Shown here one piece after another: positions 33,485 through 41,959 of a stretch of DNA of 61,772 nt (within the stretch, counting starts at the first letter, position 1; each line of letters begins with the position of its first letter). Position numbers and translations under genes: made by a program. Location: contig NZ_VWMY01000061.1 of the NCBI RefSeq assembly GCF_008905045.1, positions 9,129 to 70,900 of the forward strand, read 5' to 3'. The notes below the pieces were generated by a model, which had not been told where the DNA came from, ran no database searches, and saw nothing but the letters and a program-made list of their open reading frames with translations. The stretch comes from Streptomyces albicerus (GTDB taxonomy: Bacteria; Actinomycetota; Actinomycetes; Streptomycetales; Streptomycetaceae).

Positions 33485-34820
33485 GGTGTTCCTCCCACTC
33501 GTCCTGAAGTGAGTCGAGGTAGTCCGCGGGCTCGACGCGGTCCGCGATGAGCTTCTGGACGCCGGAGCGCAGCCGGTCGAGCATGGCGGGGGCGGCGAAG
33601 TCGGGGAACGTCGTGATCCCGTCGTCGGCGACGGCCCGCCGGTGGCCCTCCGCGATGTCGGCCAGCACGCCTTCGGGTTTTGCCACGGCCTCGGGGTTGG
33701 GCGGCAGGAAGCCGTTGTCGCTGATGATCTGGCCGGCCTCGGGCGAGGTCAGGAAGTCGAGGAACACGCCCGCCGCCTCGGGGTGTTCGGTCCGGGAGGA
33801 GACGGCGTAGGAGACGCTGAAGCCCGAGGCCACCGTGGGGTCGGTGGCGTCCTCGCCCGGCATCGGGAAGAAGCCGACGTTGTCTCCCATGGCGGTCGCC
33901 AGCTGCCCGGCGGCCCAGTTGCCGTTGATCAGGAAGACGCTGTCGCCCTTGGTGAACTGGGCGGTGGAGTCGAGTTGCCCGGTGCCGTTGGCGGACTCGT
34001 TGTAGTACCCCTTGCGACCCCACTCGACGACGAGCGCGCTGGCGGTGATCCCGGCCCGGTTCTCGATGGTGGCGCCCTTGGTGCCGTTGACCCAGTCCCA
34101 GTAGTCGTCCGTGGGCATGGTCTGGTTGAGGAGGGCGGCCCACAGGTGCAGGCCGCCGGAGTCGAGGGCGCCGACGCCGAGCGGGGTCAGGCCCGCGTCC
34201 TTCGCGGCGGCGAGCTGGTCCTCGAACTCGGCCAGCGTCTTGGGCGGTCCGTCGATCCCGGCCTTCTCGGCGAGCTCCTTGTTGTAGTAGATGCCGGTCA
34301 TCGACAGGCCGGCCGGGACCCCGAACAGGGCGCGACCGCCGGTGGCCTCGCTGGTCTGCCCGGCGGTGAGCTGGTCGAGGCTGACCGGAGGTATGGCGTC
34401 GTCCCAGCCGTACGCCTCCCGGTAGGGCGCCAGGTCGAGGATGTGGCCGTCCGCCGCGAGGTCGGTCATCCCGACCGCGTACTGGGCGATGTCGGGGGCG
34501 GTGTCGGAGGTCATGGTGAGCTTGAGGTTCTGGACGTAGTCCGAGAACGTCTTGTACTGCGGCTCGACGCTGATGCCTGGATGGTCCTTCTCGAACGCGG
34601 CGATCAGCGCGTCGACCATCAGCGGGGCGTCGGCGAACTGGAGGCGCAGAGTGACGTCCCCGTCCGGCACGGCGGTCGAGGACGGCACGCTGCGTGGCCC
34701 CGACACCGCGGTGGTGCTGCCCGGAGTGAGGGCGTCGCAGGCGGTGAGCGGCAGCGCGAGGGCGACGGCGCAGGCCGCCCCGGCGATGCGACGGCGCACC
34801 CGGTGCGTGCTCTCCATCAT
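33474..34820 (-). CDS. Extracellular sugar-binding lipoprotein, cluster 2
   Basis: 448 residues. Lipobox LPLTAC near residue 28, then a family 1 solute-binding fold (VTLRLQFADAPLMVDALIAAFEKDHPGISV ... VFLINGNWAAGQLATAMGDNVGFFPMPG). It starts with two consecutive ATG codons (34820 or 34817). The gene follows the SIS-domain gene by 38 bases. Ligand likely an alpha-linked GlcNAc saccharide because of the divergent alpha-N-acetylglucosaminidase, an inference from context. Confidence 0.92.
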   Translation of the reverse strand: MMESTHRVRRRIAGAACAVALALPLTACDALTPGSTTAVSGPRSVPSSTAVPDGDVTLRLQFADAPLMVDALIAAFEKDHPGISVEPQYKTFSDYVQNLKLTMTSDTAPDIAQYAVGMTDLAADGHILDLAPYREAYGWDDAIPPVSLDQLTAGQTSEATGGRALFGVPAGLSMTGIYYNKELAEKAGIDGPPKTLAEFEDQLAAAKDAGLTPLGVGALDSGGLHLWAALLNQTMPTDDYWDWVNGTKGATIENRAGITASALVVEWGRKGYYNESANGTGQLDSTAQFTKGDSVFLINGNWAAGQLATAMGDNVGFFPMPGEDATDPTVASGFSVSYAVSSRTEHPEAAGVFLDFLTSPEAGQIISDNGFLPPNPEAVAKPEGVLADIAEGHRRAVADDGITTFPDFAAPAMLDRLRSGVQKLIADRVEPADYLDSLQDEWEEHHAE

Positions 34821-34858
34821 CGGCCTCCTTGCGTGGTCTCGTCGGGCGGACCGGTGCC

Positions 34859-35593
34859 TCAGCCTCGCGGGCAGCGGTCCTTGACCTTCTCCAGCAGCGC
34901 GCTGTTGTGCAGCTCGGCGTCCTCGCCGGTGTTCTGACTGACGATCAACGGCGGGGCCTGGCCGTGGGTTTCGGCAAGCAGTTGGGCGGCCCGGCAGGTC
35001 ACGGCGTTGACGATCGCCGCGCCCAGGACGGTCGACAGGGCGCCCACGGTGAGGTCGCCCAGGGGTACCACCGCGTCACCGGGGCGGCCGTGCGTGTCGA
35101 TGACGATGTCGGCGACGTCGAGCAGTCGGTGCCCGCCCGCGTGCCGGGACTCGGCGGCCAGCGAATGGGCCCGACTGGTGACGGCGACGACGGTCGCGCC
35201 CAACTCGCGGGCGCCGAGGGCGAACTCGACCGGCACGGCGTTGATGCCGGAGTTGGAGATGACGACCACCACCTCCCCGGCCCTGATGTCCGCCGTACGG
35301 AGGATCGCCGCCGCATAACCGCTGACGCGTTCGGCCGCACCCGCGTGCCGGGGAGCGGCGGGGGAGAGCGCCGGGTCGGCGATGACGTTGACCGGTGCGA
35401 GGCCGCCCGCGCGTTGGAGGGGTTCGACGGCGACGAGCTGCGAGTGGCCGCTGCCGAAGTAGTGGACGACGCCCCCCGCGGCGATGCTGTCCGCGATGGC
35501 GCCGGCGGCGCGCTCGATGGCGGGCTGCTCGGCCGTGGCCAACGCGGTGAGGTTCTCCTGGAGGACGGCGAAGTAGGCGAGATCGGCGTTCAT
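34859..35593 (-). CDS. SIS-domain sugar isomerase-like protein
   Basis: 244 residues. SIS (sugar isomerase) motifs are visible in VVHYFGSGHSQLVAVEPLQRAGG and GEVVVVISNSGINAVPVEFALGARELGATVVAVTS. The His-Ser and Ser-Asn-Ser segments are those used for phosphosugar binding. It should bind or isomerise a sugar phosphate made from the imported saccharide, possibly an aminosugar phosphate or MurNAc-6-P-like ether. It is the first gene of the importer operon, facing the GH89 gene across a 239-base promoter region. Confidence 0.87.
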   Translation of the reverse strand: MNADLAYFAVLQENLTALATAEQPAIERAAGAIADSIAAGGVVHYFGSGHSQLVAVEPLQRAGGLAPVNVIADPALSPAAPRHAGAAERVSGYAAAILRTADIRAGEVVVVISNSGINAVPVEFALGARELGATVVAVTSRAHSLAAESRHAGGHRLLDVADIVIDTHGRPGDAVVPLGDLTVGALSTVLGAAIVNAVTCRAAQLLAETHGQAPPLIVSQNTGEDAELHNSALLEKVKDRCPRG

Positions 35594-35680
35594 CGTGTCG
35601 AAGCCACCTGAGGTGTCGAGCCGGTGTGGGGGCGGAGCTCGTACGGCGGGTCGGGGTCATGAGGAGCCGCTGGCGTGGCT

Positions 35681-35694
35681 GTGGACCGTACCAG
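35681..35694. promoter_or_regulatory. Second, imperfect operator-like palindrome
   Basis: GTGGACCGTACCAG resembles the perfect palindrome at 35789 (matching at 11 of 14 positions). It lies nearer the SIS-gene side of the divergent region, so it may be that operon's copy of the GntR-family operator. Confidence 0.45.
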
Positions 35695-35751
35695 AGGGTC
35701 ATGGAGCTGCACAGCCCTCGCGTCAACTCGCCGTCTTCCCAGTCTCTTTCA

Positions 35752-35802
35752 TTGACTCTCTCTGTCGACGGACCTAGCCTCGGTAGCTGTGGTACGTACC
35801 AC
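35752..35802 (+). promoter_or_regulatory. Promoter and GntR-type operator for GH89 gene
   Basis: -35 TTGACT (35752-35757), 17-base spacer, -10 TAGCCT (35775-35780). Directly after the expected start of transcription lies the perfect 14-base palindrome GTGGTACGTACCAC (35789-35802). A repressor bound there would block transcription. The GntR/HutC protein encoded in the same operon is the obvious candidate; its DasR-like relatives bind TGGT-x-ACCA palindromes. Confidence 0.7.
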
Positions 35803-35832
35803 GGTCGACCACGTCAGGAGCCGGTCCGGACG

Positions 35833-37995
35833 ATGACACCACCCGAGGAACCAAGCACGGGAAGCCCTGCCGCCCGGGAACTGCTCGGGCGGCTCCTCGG
35901 GGACCGCGCCGCGGAGTTCACCGCCGATGTGGTGCCCGGGGTCGGCGGGCCGGACTGGTTCGAGGTCGACGCCGGTTCGGGACGTGTGGCGCTGCGCGGG
36001 TCCAGCGGAGTCGCGGTCGCCTCGGCGCTGCGCTGGTATCTGCGCACCGCGTGCCGGACGCAGATCACCTGGGACGCTCCCGTGCCCCGGCTCCCGGACC
36101 GTCTGCCGCGCACCGGCACGGCCGCCCGGACGACCTCTCCCTACCTCCACCGCTACCACTTCAACGTCTGCACCTTCGGCTACACCACGGCCTTCTGGGA
36201 CTGGGCGCGCTGGGAGCGCCACATCGACTGGATGGCACTGCACGGCGTGACCACGCCACTGGCGATGACCGGCATGGAGGCGGCCTGGCAACGGGCCCTC
36301 CTGCGCGCCGGCCTCGACGACGAGACCGCCCGGCGGTTCCTCGGCGGCCCGGCCCACCTCCCGTGGAACTGGCTCGCCTCGCTGGACGGCTGGGGCGGGC
36401 CGCTGCCGCAGAGCTGGATCGACGGTCACGCGGACCTGGGCCGCCGCATCCTGGACCGGGAACGTGTGCTGGGCATGCGGCCGGTCCTCCAGGGCTTCTC
36501 CGGTCATGTGCCCCGGGAGCTGATCGCGGACCGGTGCGCCCGGTCGACGACCCTGCCCTGGTGGGACTTCGAGGTCGGCGTCCTGGACCCGCGCGACCCG
36601 CTCTTCGAGGAGTTCGGCACCGCACTGCTGGCCGAGCAGACCCGGCTGTTCGGCACCGACCACCACTACGCCGCCGATCCGTTCATCGAGACGACGCCCC
36701 CGGTGACCGACCCGGCGGACATCGCTCGCGTCGCCCAGGCCGTGCACGGAGTCATGACCGCGGTGGACGACCAAGCGACCTGGGTGCTCCAGGCGTGGCC
36801 CTTCTCGTACCGCTCCGACTACTGGACGGCGGAGCGGACCCGGGCCTTCCTCGACGCGATCCCCGACGACCGGATGCTGATCCTGGACCTGTGGGCCGAG
36901 CACCGGCCGGTCTGGCGCGACACCGACGGCTACCGGGGCAAGCCGTGGGTGTGGTGCATGCTGCACAGCCTGGGCGGGCGGCCCGGCCTCTACGGGAAGC
37001 TGGACGAGGTCGCCACGGGCCCCGCGGAAGCGTGCGGCGACGCACGCGGGGGTTCGCTCTCCGGCGTCGGCGCGAGCATGGAGGCGTTCGGCGGCGACCC
37101 GGTCCTGTACGAGCTGCTGGCGGACGTCGCCTGGCAGGGCGGCGTCAAGGACGTACGAGCGTGGCTGGAGAGCTGGACGGAAGCCCGGTACGGCCGCCGG
37201 ACCACCGGCCTGCTGCGTGCCTGGGAACTGCTGCACGGCACCGTCTACGCCGCGGACGGACCCGGACCGCCGGGCTCGGTCATCGTCTGCCGGCCCACGG
37301 TGGAGGGCGATCTCCGCCCGGAGCTGCCGGTGCACCTGGCGGCGCCTGCCTCGCCCACCGTTCCACCCGGCTTGGCCGAGGCGTGGACACTTCTGGTCGA
37401 CGAGGCGACGCACGCGGACAGCGCGGGGCCGCTCGGCCGGGACCTGTGCGACGTCACCGCGCAGGTCCTCACCCATGTGGCGTGCGATCAGCAGCGGCGG
37501 GCGGCGGACGCGGCCCTGGCACGGGACGCCGACCGCTTCGAGGCCGCGGCCACCGAGCTGCTGGCCACCATCGAGGACCTGGATGAACTGCTGGCCACCC
37601 GGCCCGAGTACCGGCTGGACTCCTGGCTGGCCGATGCCAGAAGCTGGGCCTCCACCCTCGCCGAGGCCGAACTCTACGAGGCCAACGCGCGGCGCATCCT
37701 CACGATCTGGGGGCACGCCCGCAGTGAGCTGCACGACTACTCGGGCCGCCACTGGGCCGGCCTCGTCCGCTCGTTCTACCTCCCCCGCTGGCGACGCTGG
37801 TACGAGCACATCGTCGGGGCGCTCGCGACCGGATCCCCTTACCGGGCCGAGGAGTTCGAGGCGTCCCTGATCGACTGGGAGGAGCGGTGGACCGCCATCC
37901 GGAGCGGTACGCCGCCGCCCGGCCCGGACGCCGCCGGACCGACCCTGGACGTGGTGCGTACGCTGATGCCCCGTTACCGCGCCTCTCGGGGCTAG
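35833..37995 (+). CDS. GH89 alpha-N-acetylglucosaminidase
   Basis: 720 residues, the usual length for NAGLU-type GH89. The N-terminal alpha/beta domain is followed by the barrel that starts YLHRYHFNVCTFGYTTAFWDWARWERHIDWMALHGV. Conserved sites include YAADPFIETTPP, GKPWVWCMLHSLGGRPG, and SGVGASMEAFGGDPVLYEL, which holds one of the two catalytic Glu. There is no signal peptide, so it acts in the cytoplasm on imported alpha-GlcNAc saccharides. Start at ATG 35833 (AGGAG 12 bases upstream); the frame is open earlier. It is 21 bases before the GntR gene, so one operon. Confidence 0.92.
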   Translation: MTPPEEPSTGSPAARELLGRLLGDRAAEFTADVVPGVGGPDWFEVDAGSGRVALRGSSGVAVASALRWYLRTACRTQITWDAPVPRLPDRLPRTGTAARTTSPYLHRYHFNVCTFGYTTAFWDWARWERHIDWMALHGVTTPLAMTGMEAAWQRALLRAGLDDETARRFLGGPAHLPWNWLASLDGWGGPLPQSWIDGHADLGRRILDRERVLGMRPVLQGFSGHVPRELIADRCARSTTLPWWDFEVGVLDPRDPLFEEFGTALLAEQTRLFGTDHHYAADPFIETTPPVTDPADIARVAQAVHGVMTAVDDQATWVLQAWPFSYRSDYWTAERTRAFLDAIPDDRMLILDLWAEHRPVWRDTDGYRGKPWVWCMLHSLGGRPGLYGKLDEVATGPAEACGDARGGSLSGVGASMEAFGGDPVLYELLADVAWQGGVKDVRAWLESWTEARYGRRTTGLLRAWELLHGTVYAADGPGPPGSVIVCRPTVEGDLRPELPVHLAAPASPTVPPGLAEAWTLLVDEATHADSAGPLGRDLCDVTAQVLTHVACDQQRRAADAALARDADRFEAAATELLATIEDLDELLATRPEYRLDSWLADARSWASTLAEAELYEANARRILTIWGHARSELHDYSGRHWAGLVRSFYLPRWRRWYEHIVGALATGSPYRAEEFEASLIDWEERWTAIRSGTPPPGPDAAGPTLDVVRTLMPRYRASRG

Positions 37996-38016
37996 CGGAC
38001 ACGTGCGAACCGCGGA

Positions 38017-38805
38017 GTGAATGTGACGGTCGAGGACAGGCGCGGAGACGACGGCCCGGCGACGGAGTCCCCCAAGACGGAGTCCTATGAAAGGGACTCC
38101 TACAGGACGGATTCCTACAAGCACGAGGCGCTGCGGCGGCGGCTCCAGGCCGACATCGCCCGGATGCGGCCCGACGAGGCTCTGCCCACCGAACGGCAGC
38201 TCGCCGAGCGGTACAACGTCAGCAGAGCGACCGCCCGGCGCGCGCTCCAGGCGCTGCGCGAGGACGGCCTCATCCGCAGCGTGCGGGGCGTGGGGACGTT
38301 CGTCTCGCACCCCCAGATCACCAAGACGTCGACGCTCACCTCGTTCTCGGAGGACCTGCGCTCGCGCGGCTACCGGCCCAGCGCCGAACTCCTCGCCGCG
38401 GAGCTGGTCGAGGCCGACCTGAACCACGCCACGGCCCTGGGCGTCGACCCCGGCACCACCCTCCACCGCATCGAACGGCTGCGCCTCGGCGACGACTTCC
38501 CCATCTGCCTGGAGACGGTCTACCTCTCCGCCGAGCGTTTCCCGGACCTCGACGAGTCACTCCTCAAAGGCTCGCTGTCGGAAGCCCTGCAGAAGACCCA
38601 TGGCGTCCGGGTGGTGCGGGCGACCCAGCAGATCCGGGCGGTCAACGTGACCGGCCGCCAGGCCCGGCTGCTCGGCGTCAGGGAAGGATCCGCTGCCCTG
38701 TTGGTACGGCGCACGGCCTTCGACGACACGGGGCACGTCGTGGAGTACGGCGAGTCGTTGTGCCGTGGCGATCTGTACGAGTTCTCGCTGGTGGTGACCA
38801 AGTAG
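38017..38805 (+). CDS. GntR/HutC-family repressor with UTRA domain
   Basis: 262 residues. Winged helix at about 33-95 (ALPTERQLAERYNVSRATARRALQALREDGLIRSVRGVGTFVS), then a UTRA ligand domain ending in HVVEYGESLCRGDLYEFSLVV. HutC-type regulators such as DasR sense phosphorylated aminosugars. It likely controls the GH89 and importer operons through the palindrome at 35789. The N-terminal extension has a three-fold repeat (ESYERDSYRTDSYKHE) of unknown use. Start GTG 38017; GTG 38023 is possible. Confidence 0.88.
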   Translation: MNVTVEDRRGDDGPATESPKTESYERDSYRTDSYKHEALRRRLQADIARMRPDEALPTERQLAERYNVSRATARRALQALREDGLIRSVRGVGTFVSHPQITKTSTLTSFSEDLRSRGYRPSAELLAAELVEADLNHATALGVDPGTTLHRIERLRLGDDFPICLETVYLSAERFPDLDESLLKGSLSEALQKTHGVRVVRATQQIRAVNVTGRQARLLGVREGSAALLVRRTAFDDTGHVVEYGESLCRGDLYEFSLVVTK

Positions 38806-38837
38806 CCCTCCCCGGCAGCACTTCCTGGGCCGCGTGC

Positions 38838-38869
38838 TCTGCCGTCGGCGAATCTGCTGCGGGCCAAGA
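38838..38869 (+). promoter_or_regulatory. PopR-type boxes before clpP3
   Basis: TCTGCC-GTC-GGCGAA at 38838-38852 resembles the published PopR box of S. lividans (TCTGCC-3N-GGCAGA, as I recall it). A weaker copy, TCTGCTGCGGGCCAA, follows immediately. A nearly identical box lies before the popR-like gene at 40748. Confidence 0.65.
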
Positions 38870-38947
38870 TTCCTTCCGCGCCGCCGCCGGCGGACCGAGG
38901 GTGGAGACACCGCGGCGACCCGGGCCGCGCCACCACAAGGAGGAGCG

Positions 38948-39649
38948 ATGGCACCATTCAGCACCGGACCCGGCACGGGACTCGGGATGGGTCCCGGTAC
39001 CCGAATCGACCCCGGCCGGGCCCTGGCCCTGGCACCCCGGGCCGAGGAGGGGGACACTCCTCCGTCACGGTTCGACGACCACCTGGCCGCCCAACTCCTC
39101 AACCAGCGCATCGTGTTCCTCGGCACCCAGGTCGACGAGGTCTCCGCGAACCGCGTCTGCGCCCAGCTGCTCGTGCTGTCCGCGGAGGACCCGCGCACCG
39201 ACATCGGCCTCTACATCAACAGCCCGGGCGGATCCGTGACGGCGGGCCTGGCGATCTACGACACGATGCGGCTGATCCCGAACGACGTCGCGACCCTCGT
39301 CATGGGCTTCGCCGCGAGCATGGGCCAGTTCCTGCTCACCGTCGGGACGCCCGGCAAGCGCTTCGCGCTGCCGAACGCGCGGATCATGATGCACCAGCCG
39401 TCGGGCGGCATCGGCGGCAGCACCGCCGACATCGCGATCCAGGCGGAGAACCTCGAGTTCATCAAGAAGACCGTCGAGAGGATCACCGCCGAACACACCG
39501 GCCAGACCGAGGAGACGATCGCCCGCGACGGCGACCGCGACCGCTGGTTCACGGCCGACCAGGCACGGGAGTACGGCATGGTCGACCGCGTCGTCGAGGC
39601 GCTCGACGACGTCCGCCCGGCCACCTCGAAGCGACGGATGGGACTCTGA
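38948..39649 (+). CDS. clpP3: ClpP-family protease subunit (ClpP3-like)
   Basis: 233 residues, with AAGGAGG before ATG 38948. The Ser protease has NSPGGSVTAGLAIYDTM, catalytic Ser124 in GFAASMGQFLL, His149 in RIMMHQPSGG, and the C-terminal GDRDRWFTADQAREYGMVD. The N-terminus is ~40 residues longer than ClpP1/2 and Gly/Pro-rich, perhaps a propeptide. It forms an operon with the second subunit, one base apart. Streptomyces ClpP3P4 is the back-up peptidase induced when ClpP1P2 fails, through the activator PopR. Confidence 0.9.
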   Translation: MAPFSTGPGTGLGMGPGTRIDPGRALALAPRAEEGDTPPSRFDDHLAAQLLNQRIVFLGTQVDEVSANRVCAQLLVLSAEDPRTDIGLYINSPGGSVTAGLAIYDTMRLIPNDVATLVMGFAASMGQFLLTVGTPGKRFALPNARIMMHQPSGGIGGSTADIAIQAENLEFIKKTVERITAEHTGQTEETIARDGDRDRWFTADQAREYGMVDRVVEALDDVRPATSKRRMGL

Positions 39650-39650
39650 C

Positions 39651-40256
39651 ATGGGCCAGTACACGATCCCGAACGTCGTCGAGCGCACCCCGCAGGGTGA
39701 GCGCTCGTACGACATCTACAGCCGGCTGCTGTCCGAGCGGATCATCTTCCTCGGCACCGAGATCGACGACGGCGTGGCCAACGTCGTCATCGCCCAACTG
39801 CTCCACCTGGAGTCGTCCGCTCCTGAGCGGGAGATCGCGATCTACATCAACTCGCCCGGCGGCTCGTTCACTTCGCTGATGGGGATCTACGACACGATGA
39901 GCTTCGTCAGCGCGCCCATCTCGACGTTCTGTGTCGGACAGGCCGCCTCGACGGCGGCGGTACTCCTGGCCGGGGGAGACCCGGGACGGCGGTTCGTGCT
40001 GGAGCACGCCCGGGTGCTGCTCGGCCAGCCCGCGAGCGGCGGCGCGCGGGGCACGGCCGCCGACCTCAGCATCCAGGCGAAGGAGATGCTTCGCATCCGT
40101 TCCCAGGTCGAGGAGGTGCTGTCCCTGCACACCCATCACTCCGTGGAGACTCTGCGCGCCGACATGGACCGCGACAAAGTGTTCACCGCGCAGGAGGCCG
40201 TGGCGTACGGGCTCGCCGACGAGGTGCTGAGCCGACGGCTCGTGCCCGTCCCGTAG
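39651..40256 (+). CDS. clpP4: ClpP-family subunit lacking catalytic His (ClpP4-like)
   Basis: 201 residues. The serine is kept (Ser100 in CVGQAASTAAVLLAGG), but the HQP motif reads ARVLLGQPASGG: Gly125 occupies the catalytic His position. The codon is GGC, two changes away from His, so a simple sequencing error is unlikely. It should be a structural or non-catalytic partner in a mixed ClpP3-ClpP4 tetradecamer, unless another residue substitutes. Start follows the clpP3 stop by one base. Confidence 0.88.
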   Translation: MGQYTIPNVVERTPQGERSYDIYSRLLSERIIFLGTEIDDGVANVVIAQLLHLESSAPEREIAIYINSPGGSFTSLMGIYDTMSFVSAPISTFCVGQAASTAAVLLAGGDPGRRFVLEHARVLLGQPASGGARGTAADLSIQAKEMLRIRSQVEEVLSLHTHHSVETLRADMDRDKVFTAQEAVAYGLADEVLSRRLVPVP

Positions 40257-40284
40257 GCGCTGCCGGCCGTGTGAGGGAGGCCGC

Positions 40285-40701
40285 TCAGGCGACGAGGCGC
40301 AGGCGCACCTCGCCCAGATGCGACTGCGCCTGTGTGGGCCGGGGTGCCGTGCCGGCCCTGAGCGGGCGGGCCGGCTGGACGAGTCGGCTGTGGACCTGGA
40401 CCAGCAGATCGGCGAGGCCGAGGCCGAGCGCGTGCGCGGCGGCCGCGAGGACCTCGGACGAGGCCTCCTTGCGGCCGCGTTCCAGCTCGGAGAGGTACGG
40501 CATCGAGATCCGGGCCGCGTCGGCGACGTCCTTGAGCGTACGTTCCTGAGCGAGCCGCTCGCGCCGCAGAACGTCACCCACGACGTTCCGCCACAGCGGC
40601 TCCTTGGGGGTCGGTTCGGCGGGCCCGGTTGGCTCGGCGGGCTTCGCCGGCACCGGTCGCAGGGGAATGACGCGGGCTTGGTTCGGCGCGTGGCTGCTCA
40701 C
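40285..40701 (-). CDS. popR: XRE-family Clp regulator, PopR/ClgR-like
   Basis: 138 residues. HTH at about 45-100 (VGDVLRRERLAQERTLKDVADAARISMPYLSELERGRKEASSEVLAAAAHALGL) is the ClgR/PopR signature. Residues 1-35 are Pro-rich. The C-terminus ends Val-Ala, similar to the Ala-Ala degron by which PopR and ClgR are recognised by ClpP1P2. It is convergent with clpP4 and has a box upstream matching that of clpP3, so it is likely autoregulated. PopR rather than ClgR is inferred from the neighbouring clpP3P4. Confidence 0.8.
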   Translation of the reverse strand: MSSHAPNQARVIPLRPVPAKPAEPTGPAEPTPKEPLWRNVVGDVLRRERLAQERTLKDVADAARISMPYLSELERGRKEASSEVLAAAAHALGLGLADLLVQVHSRLVQPARPLRAGTAPRPTQAQSHLGEVRLRLVA

Positions 40702-40747
40702 CTCTCCACCCTATGAAGACCGGCACACTTCAGGGAGGCCATCGCGT

Positions 40748-40762
40748 TCTGCCCTCGGCGAA
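40748..40762 (-). promoter_or_regulatory. PopR-type box before popR
   Basis: TCTGCC-CTC-GGCGAA on the plus strand, 47 bases upstream of the popR-like start. It shares 14 of 15 bases with the clpP3 box at 38838. Confidence 0.6.
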
Positions 40763-40827
40763 TCATCGGGGCTCGCGCCTGTGCTGCTCCCTCCTCGTGG
40801 CGCCGACGGCGCCGGCCGGTCCTCCGG

Positions 40828-41832
40828 TCAGTGGGCGTGCGGCTCGTCGCGATGCACCGGACCGTGCGCGGCCTCGCAGTGCGAGCTGTCGTCGGCGTCG
40901 CCGGTCCGTACTTCCAGGACCTCCGCCGGGGCGTGGTCGACCTGCAGGGTGGTGTGACTGATCTCGTAGTCGCACTGCAGGATCTTCTCCAGGTCCCTGC
41001 GCACCGTATGGCAGTCCGCGACGGGCTCGACCAGGACATGTGCGGACAGCGCGGGCTGCCCCGACGTGATGGTCCACACGTGCAGGTCGTGCACCTCGGA
41101 GACCGACGTGTGCGCGACCAACCGGTCCCCGATGCCGTCCGGGTCGAGGTGCGCGGGCGCCGCCTCCAGGAAGATCCGCCCCGACTCCCGTACGAGCCCG
41201 TAACCCGCCTTGAACATGAGGACCACCACGACCAGCGTGGCGATGGCGTCGGCCCGCGCGAACCCGGTCAGCAGCACCACGAGACCGGCGATCGCGGTGC
41301 CGATGAACGCGAACAGGTCGTTGAGAATGTGCTGGTAGGCACCCTCGACGTTGAGCGAGGTGCGGTTGGCCTTCGAGATGCACCAGGCCGCCGCTATGTT
41401 CACCACGATCCCGGCCAGGGCCGTGCCGAACACCAGCCCGCCCTCCACGTCGGGCGGATCGACCAGCCGCCGCACCGCCTCGTACGCCAGCCAGGCGCCG
41501 AGCAGCAGCAGCGTGAGCCCGTTCGCCTGCGCGGAGAGAATCTCGGCCCGCTTCAGTCCGTAGGTGAAACCGCCGCGGGCAGGACGCTCGGCCAGCCGCA
41601 TCGCGATCAGCGCCAGCACGATGGACACGGCGTCGGTGAGCATGTGCGCCGCGTCGGAGATCAGCGCGAGCGACCGGGCGAGGACACCGATGACGACCTC
41701 GGCCGCCATGAACGAGGTGATCAGTGTCAGCGCGATCGCGAGCCAGCGGCGGTCCGCGCCCGCGGCCACACCGTGCGAGTGCCCCGCGTGCCCGCCCGAC
41801 CCGTGGTCATGGTCGTGGTGCGCGCTGGTCAT
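40828..41832 (-). CDS. Cation diffusion facilitator (Zn/Co/Cd efflux)
   Basis: 334 residues. A His-rich N-terminus (HHDHDHGSGGHAGHSHG) precedes six transmembrane helices. Metal-site motifs are ISDAAHMLTD in helix 2 and YQHILNDLFAF in helix 5. The cytoplasmic ferredoxin-like domain has VHDLHVWTITSGQPALSAHV, and the tail is His-rich. The DAxH-type site fits Zn2+ selectivity like CzcD/ZitB. Start ATG 41830-41832 with GAGGGGG upstream; the frame is open before it. Confidence 0.92.
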   Translation of the reverse strand: MTSAHHDHDHGSGGHAGHSHGVAAGADRRWLAIALTLITSFMAAEVVIGVLARSLALISDAAHMLTDAVSIVLALIAMRLAERPARGGFTYGLKRAEILSAQANGLTLLLLGAWLAYEAVRRLVDPPDVEGGLVFGTALAGIVVNIAAAWCISKANRTSLNVEGAYQHILNDLFAFIGTAIAGLVVLLTGFARADAIATLVVVVLMFKAGYGLVRESGRIFLEAAPAHLDPDGIGDRLVAHTSVSEVHDLHVWTITSGQPALSAHVLVEPVADCHTVRRDLEKILQCDYEISHTTLQVDHAPAEVLEVRTGDADDSSHCEAAHGPVHRDEPHAH

Positions 41833-41959
41833 GTGTGTCCCCCTCGGTCCGGTGTCCGACCCCCGCAGTGAAGCGCACCTCGCGGAGATCGGCAAAGGCT
41901 GCACCGGTGACCGTTGTCATCATCGTTAACAGGCCCTTGACCTGCGCCGATGGTTCAGG

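Noticed and set aside
35749..38466. 905-codon minus-strand frame opposite the GH89 and GntR genes
   Set aside because: No domain, composition typical of antisense; plus-strand genes are unambiguous.
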